A stretch of 64,000 nt of DNA, taken from Saliniramus sp050485405. GTDB lineage: Bacteria; Pseudomonadota; Alphaproteobacteria; Rhizobiales; Beijerinckiaceae. Of this stretch, positions 62,634 to 64,000 are shown piece after piece; the stretch's first letter is position 1; every line of letters starts with the position of its first letter. A program made the position numbers and the translations under genes. The notes beneath the pieces were generated by a model. It was not told the origin of the DNA. It saw nothing but the letters and a program-made list of their open reading frames with translations, and ran no database searches. The stretch spans positions 1 through 64,000 of the forward strand of contig JBJHBI010000016.1 in the NCBI GenBank assembly GCA_050485405.1. The letters are read 5' to 3'.

Positions 62634-63682
62634 GGCCGCCCCACCCGCTTGAAGTGCTGGCGCAGCAACACGGCGAAGACCGGAGCGCCGATCAGCGCCG
62701 TCAATACGCCGAGGGGGATCTCGGCCGCAGTCAGCGTCCGCGCGAACGTGTCTATCAGGACGAGATACCCCGCACCGAGAAGTGCCGATGCGGGGATCAG
62801 CCGACGGTGATCCTCGCCCACGATCAGGCGGGCCGCATGGGGGATGACGAGCCCGATCCAGCCGATCACGCCGGCAACGGCGACGCTCGTCCCCGTCATC
62901 AGCGTCGCGGCGAGGAAGACGAGCCAGCGCTCGCGCTCCGGATCGACCCCGAGCGAGCGCGCCTCGCTCTCGTCCAGCGCGAGCAGGTTGAGGCGGTAGC
63001 GCATGGCCCAGACAAGGACGAGCCCGAGGGCGAGGCCCGGCACCGCGAGGCCGAGGCGCGCCCAGGTCGCGGTCGAGAACGACCCCATCAGCCAATAGAC
63101 GATCGCCGGCAGCGACGAATTCGGGTCGGCCACGAATTGCAGAATGGAGACGAGAGCGGCGAAGAACGCCCCGACGATCATTCCCGCGAGGATCACTGTC
63201 AGGACTTCGGTGCGTCCGTTGATCCGGGCGAGCGCGCCCACGAGCACCAGCGCGAGCAGACCGAAGACAAACGACATGCCCACGAGCACCACACCGTGAT
63301 AGCCCAGCAGGATCGCGAGCGCGCCGCCGAAAGCGCCGCCCTGGCTGATCCCCAGAACCTGCGGGCTCACCAGGGGATTGCGGAAAACGCCCTGCAAGGC
63401 CGCCCCGCCGACGGCGAGCGCGGCCCCCGTGAGCGCGGCGAGAAGCACGCGCGGCAGGCGGACGAGCTCGACGATGCGGGCATCCATCGCCTCCGGATGA
63501 CCGGAGGGGTCGAGCGCCCGCAGCCAGAGGATTTCGATGATGCGCATCCACGGCACTTCGAAGCGCCCGGCTCCGATCGCATGGAGCATCGCTACCGCGA
63601 GGCCGATGATCATCAGGGGAAATGCGCCGAGCGGCAGGGCCCTCGCCCCGAAGCCCGGCACGGTGAGGGCCTGGCTGCTCAT
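62630..63682 (-). CDS. FecCD-type ABC transporter permease
   Basis: A 350-residue permease with about ten helices of the BtuC/FecCD fold. Markers are LVRLPRVLLAALTGAALAVGGAALQGVFRNPLVSPQVLGISQGGAFGG (in part), GSFSTATWARL, LLALDESEARSLGVDPERERW (in part) and IGWIGLVIPHAARLIVG. It forms the channel for a metal-chelate such as siderophore or cobalamin. It overlaps its neighbours by four bases at both ends (63679-63682 and 62630-62633). Confidence 0.95.
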   Translation of the reverse strand: MSSQALTVPGFGARALPLGAFPLMIIGLAVAMLHAIGAGRFEVPWMRIIEILWLRALDPSGHPEAMDARIVELVRLPRVLLAALTGAALAVGGAALQGVFRNPLVSPQVLGISQGGAFGGALAILLGYHGVVLVGMSFVFGLLALVLVGALARINGRTEVLTVILAGMIVGAFFAALVSILQFVADPNSSLPAIVYWLMGSFSTATWARLGLAVPGLALGLVLVWAMRYRLNLLALDESEARSLGVDPERERWLVFLAATLMTGTSVAVAGVIGWIGLVIPHAARLIVGEDHRRLIPASALLGAGYLVLIDTFARTLTAAEIPLGVLTALIGAPVFAVLLRQHFKRVGRP

Positions 63683-64000
63683 CGGGCCGCGAACTGCGCG
63701 TAATGCGCCATGCCGCCCTGCATCTCCATCCAGAGGATTTCGTCGATATCGGCATCGGTGAGTTCGTACTCGTAGAGCACGCGGTAGGCGTCACGCATTT
63801 CCGCGCGCAGATCGTAATCGAACACGTCCGGATGCAGCAGGTTGGCCGTCCACATCCAGGTGAGCGGGCTTTCCTGATTGGGCGGATCCCAGCGATAACC
63901 GCCGAGCGGCATTTTATAGACGCGCTCCGTTTGCGCGGCACTGGTGAGCGACAGGATCGGATCGTCGAGGATGCGCGCGAGCGTCAGATCGGCTTCGAAG
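63679..64000 (-). CDS. ABC transporter substrate-binding protein, C-terminal part (runs off window)
   Basis: The frame is open from the window end and stops at 63679, giving about 106 residues: ARILDDPILSLTSAAQTERVYKMPLGGYRWDPPNQ (in part) followed by SPLTWMWTANLLHPDVFDYDLRAEMRDAYR (in part). The DPPNQESPLTWMW region and the ERVYKMPL strand resemble the C-terminal lobe of TroA/FhuD-like binding proteins for iron complexes. It overlaps the permease start by ATGA. The N-terminus, including any signal peptide, lies outside. Confidence 0.83.
   Translation of the reverse strand, partial: FEADLTLARILDDPILSLTSAAQTERVYKMPLGGYRWDPPNQESPLTWMWTANLLHPDVFDYDLRAEMRDAYRVLYEYELTDADIDEILWMEMQGGMAHYAQFAAR

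Noticed and set aside
61869..63941. A 690-residue open frame that would fuse the ATPase to an upstream region.
   Set aside because: The ATPase begins at 62633 with a family-consistent N-terminus and coupled start; the upstream part lies over the permease in another frame.

Overview
The window is a gene-dense, high-G+C stretch of a bacterial chromosome. It most resembles an alphaproteobacterium of the order Hyphomicrobiales (Rhizobiales). Supporting this are the aroQ-accB-accC-aat cluster, the lptC-lptA-lptB cluster preceded by a short RNase D-like gene, an AapJQMP amino-acid importer, a BcsS-like outer-membrane protein, a GNAT-nitrilase fusion, a DegP-type protease followed by an OmpR-type two-component pair, and two TRAP transporters. 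Naming a family (for example a Salinarimonas-like organism) would be a guess. I saw no rRNA, tRNA, CRISPR array, prophage or intact insertion sequence.

Layout, 1-20 kb: a truncated AbrB-type membrane protein, aspS, an SGNH hydrolase, rnd, and the cytochrome c maturation operon ccmI-ccmE-ccmF-ccmH (minus). Next come a BcsS-like protein, a TAXI-type TRAP transporter (binding protein plus fused permease), an alpha/beta hydrolase, a small phasin-like protein behind an FNR/FixK-type box, a PQQ-type sugar dehydrogenase, a DUF457-like membrane hydrolase, and an Hpt/response-regulator pair.

20-41 kb: nadK, cutA, a histone-deacetylase-like amidohydrolase and an XRE regulator, then an AT-rich gap, apbC, a DMT exporter, an acetamidase/formamidase-like protein, aat-accC-accB-aroQ and a cupin. 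The plus strand then carries a DegP-like protease with an OmpR/HK pair and an Lrp regulator. A GNAT-nitrilase fusion, an SLC13 carrier and a chemoreceptor follow on the minus strand, then a nitronate monooxygenase-like enzyme coupled to a histidine phosphatase.

41-64 kb: the aapJQMP operon with a class V aminotransferase and a DUF6916-like protein; the lptCAB cluster and a second RNase D; a CPA2 antiporter in foreign-looking DNA; a SpoU-type RNA methyltransferase; and a HECGH zincin-like protein behind a near-consensus promoter. Then come an amidohydrolase divergent from a DctP-TetR-DctQ-DctM TRAP operon, purU, and a four-gene operon for an iron-complex-type ABC importer that ends in an unrecognised 442-residue protein.

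Much of the content is nutrient uptake under local regulators (AapJQMP, two TRAP systems, one FecCD-type ABC importer, SLC13), interleaved with housekeeping genes. The best candidate for an undescribed system is the last operon: all its genes are joined by four-base start/stop overlaps, and its last gene encodes a conserved-looking, two-module protein that is not a known ABC component.
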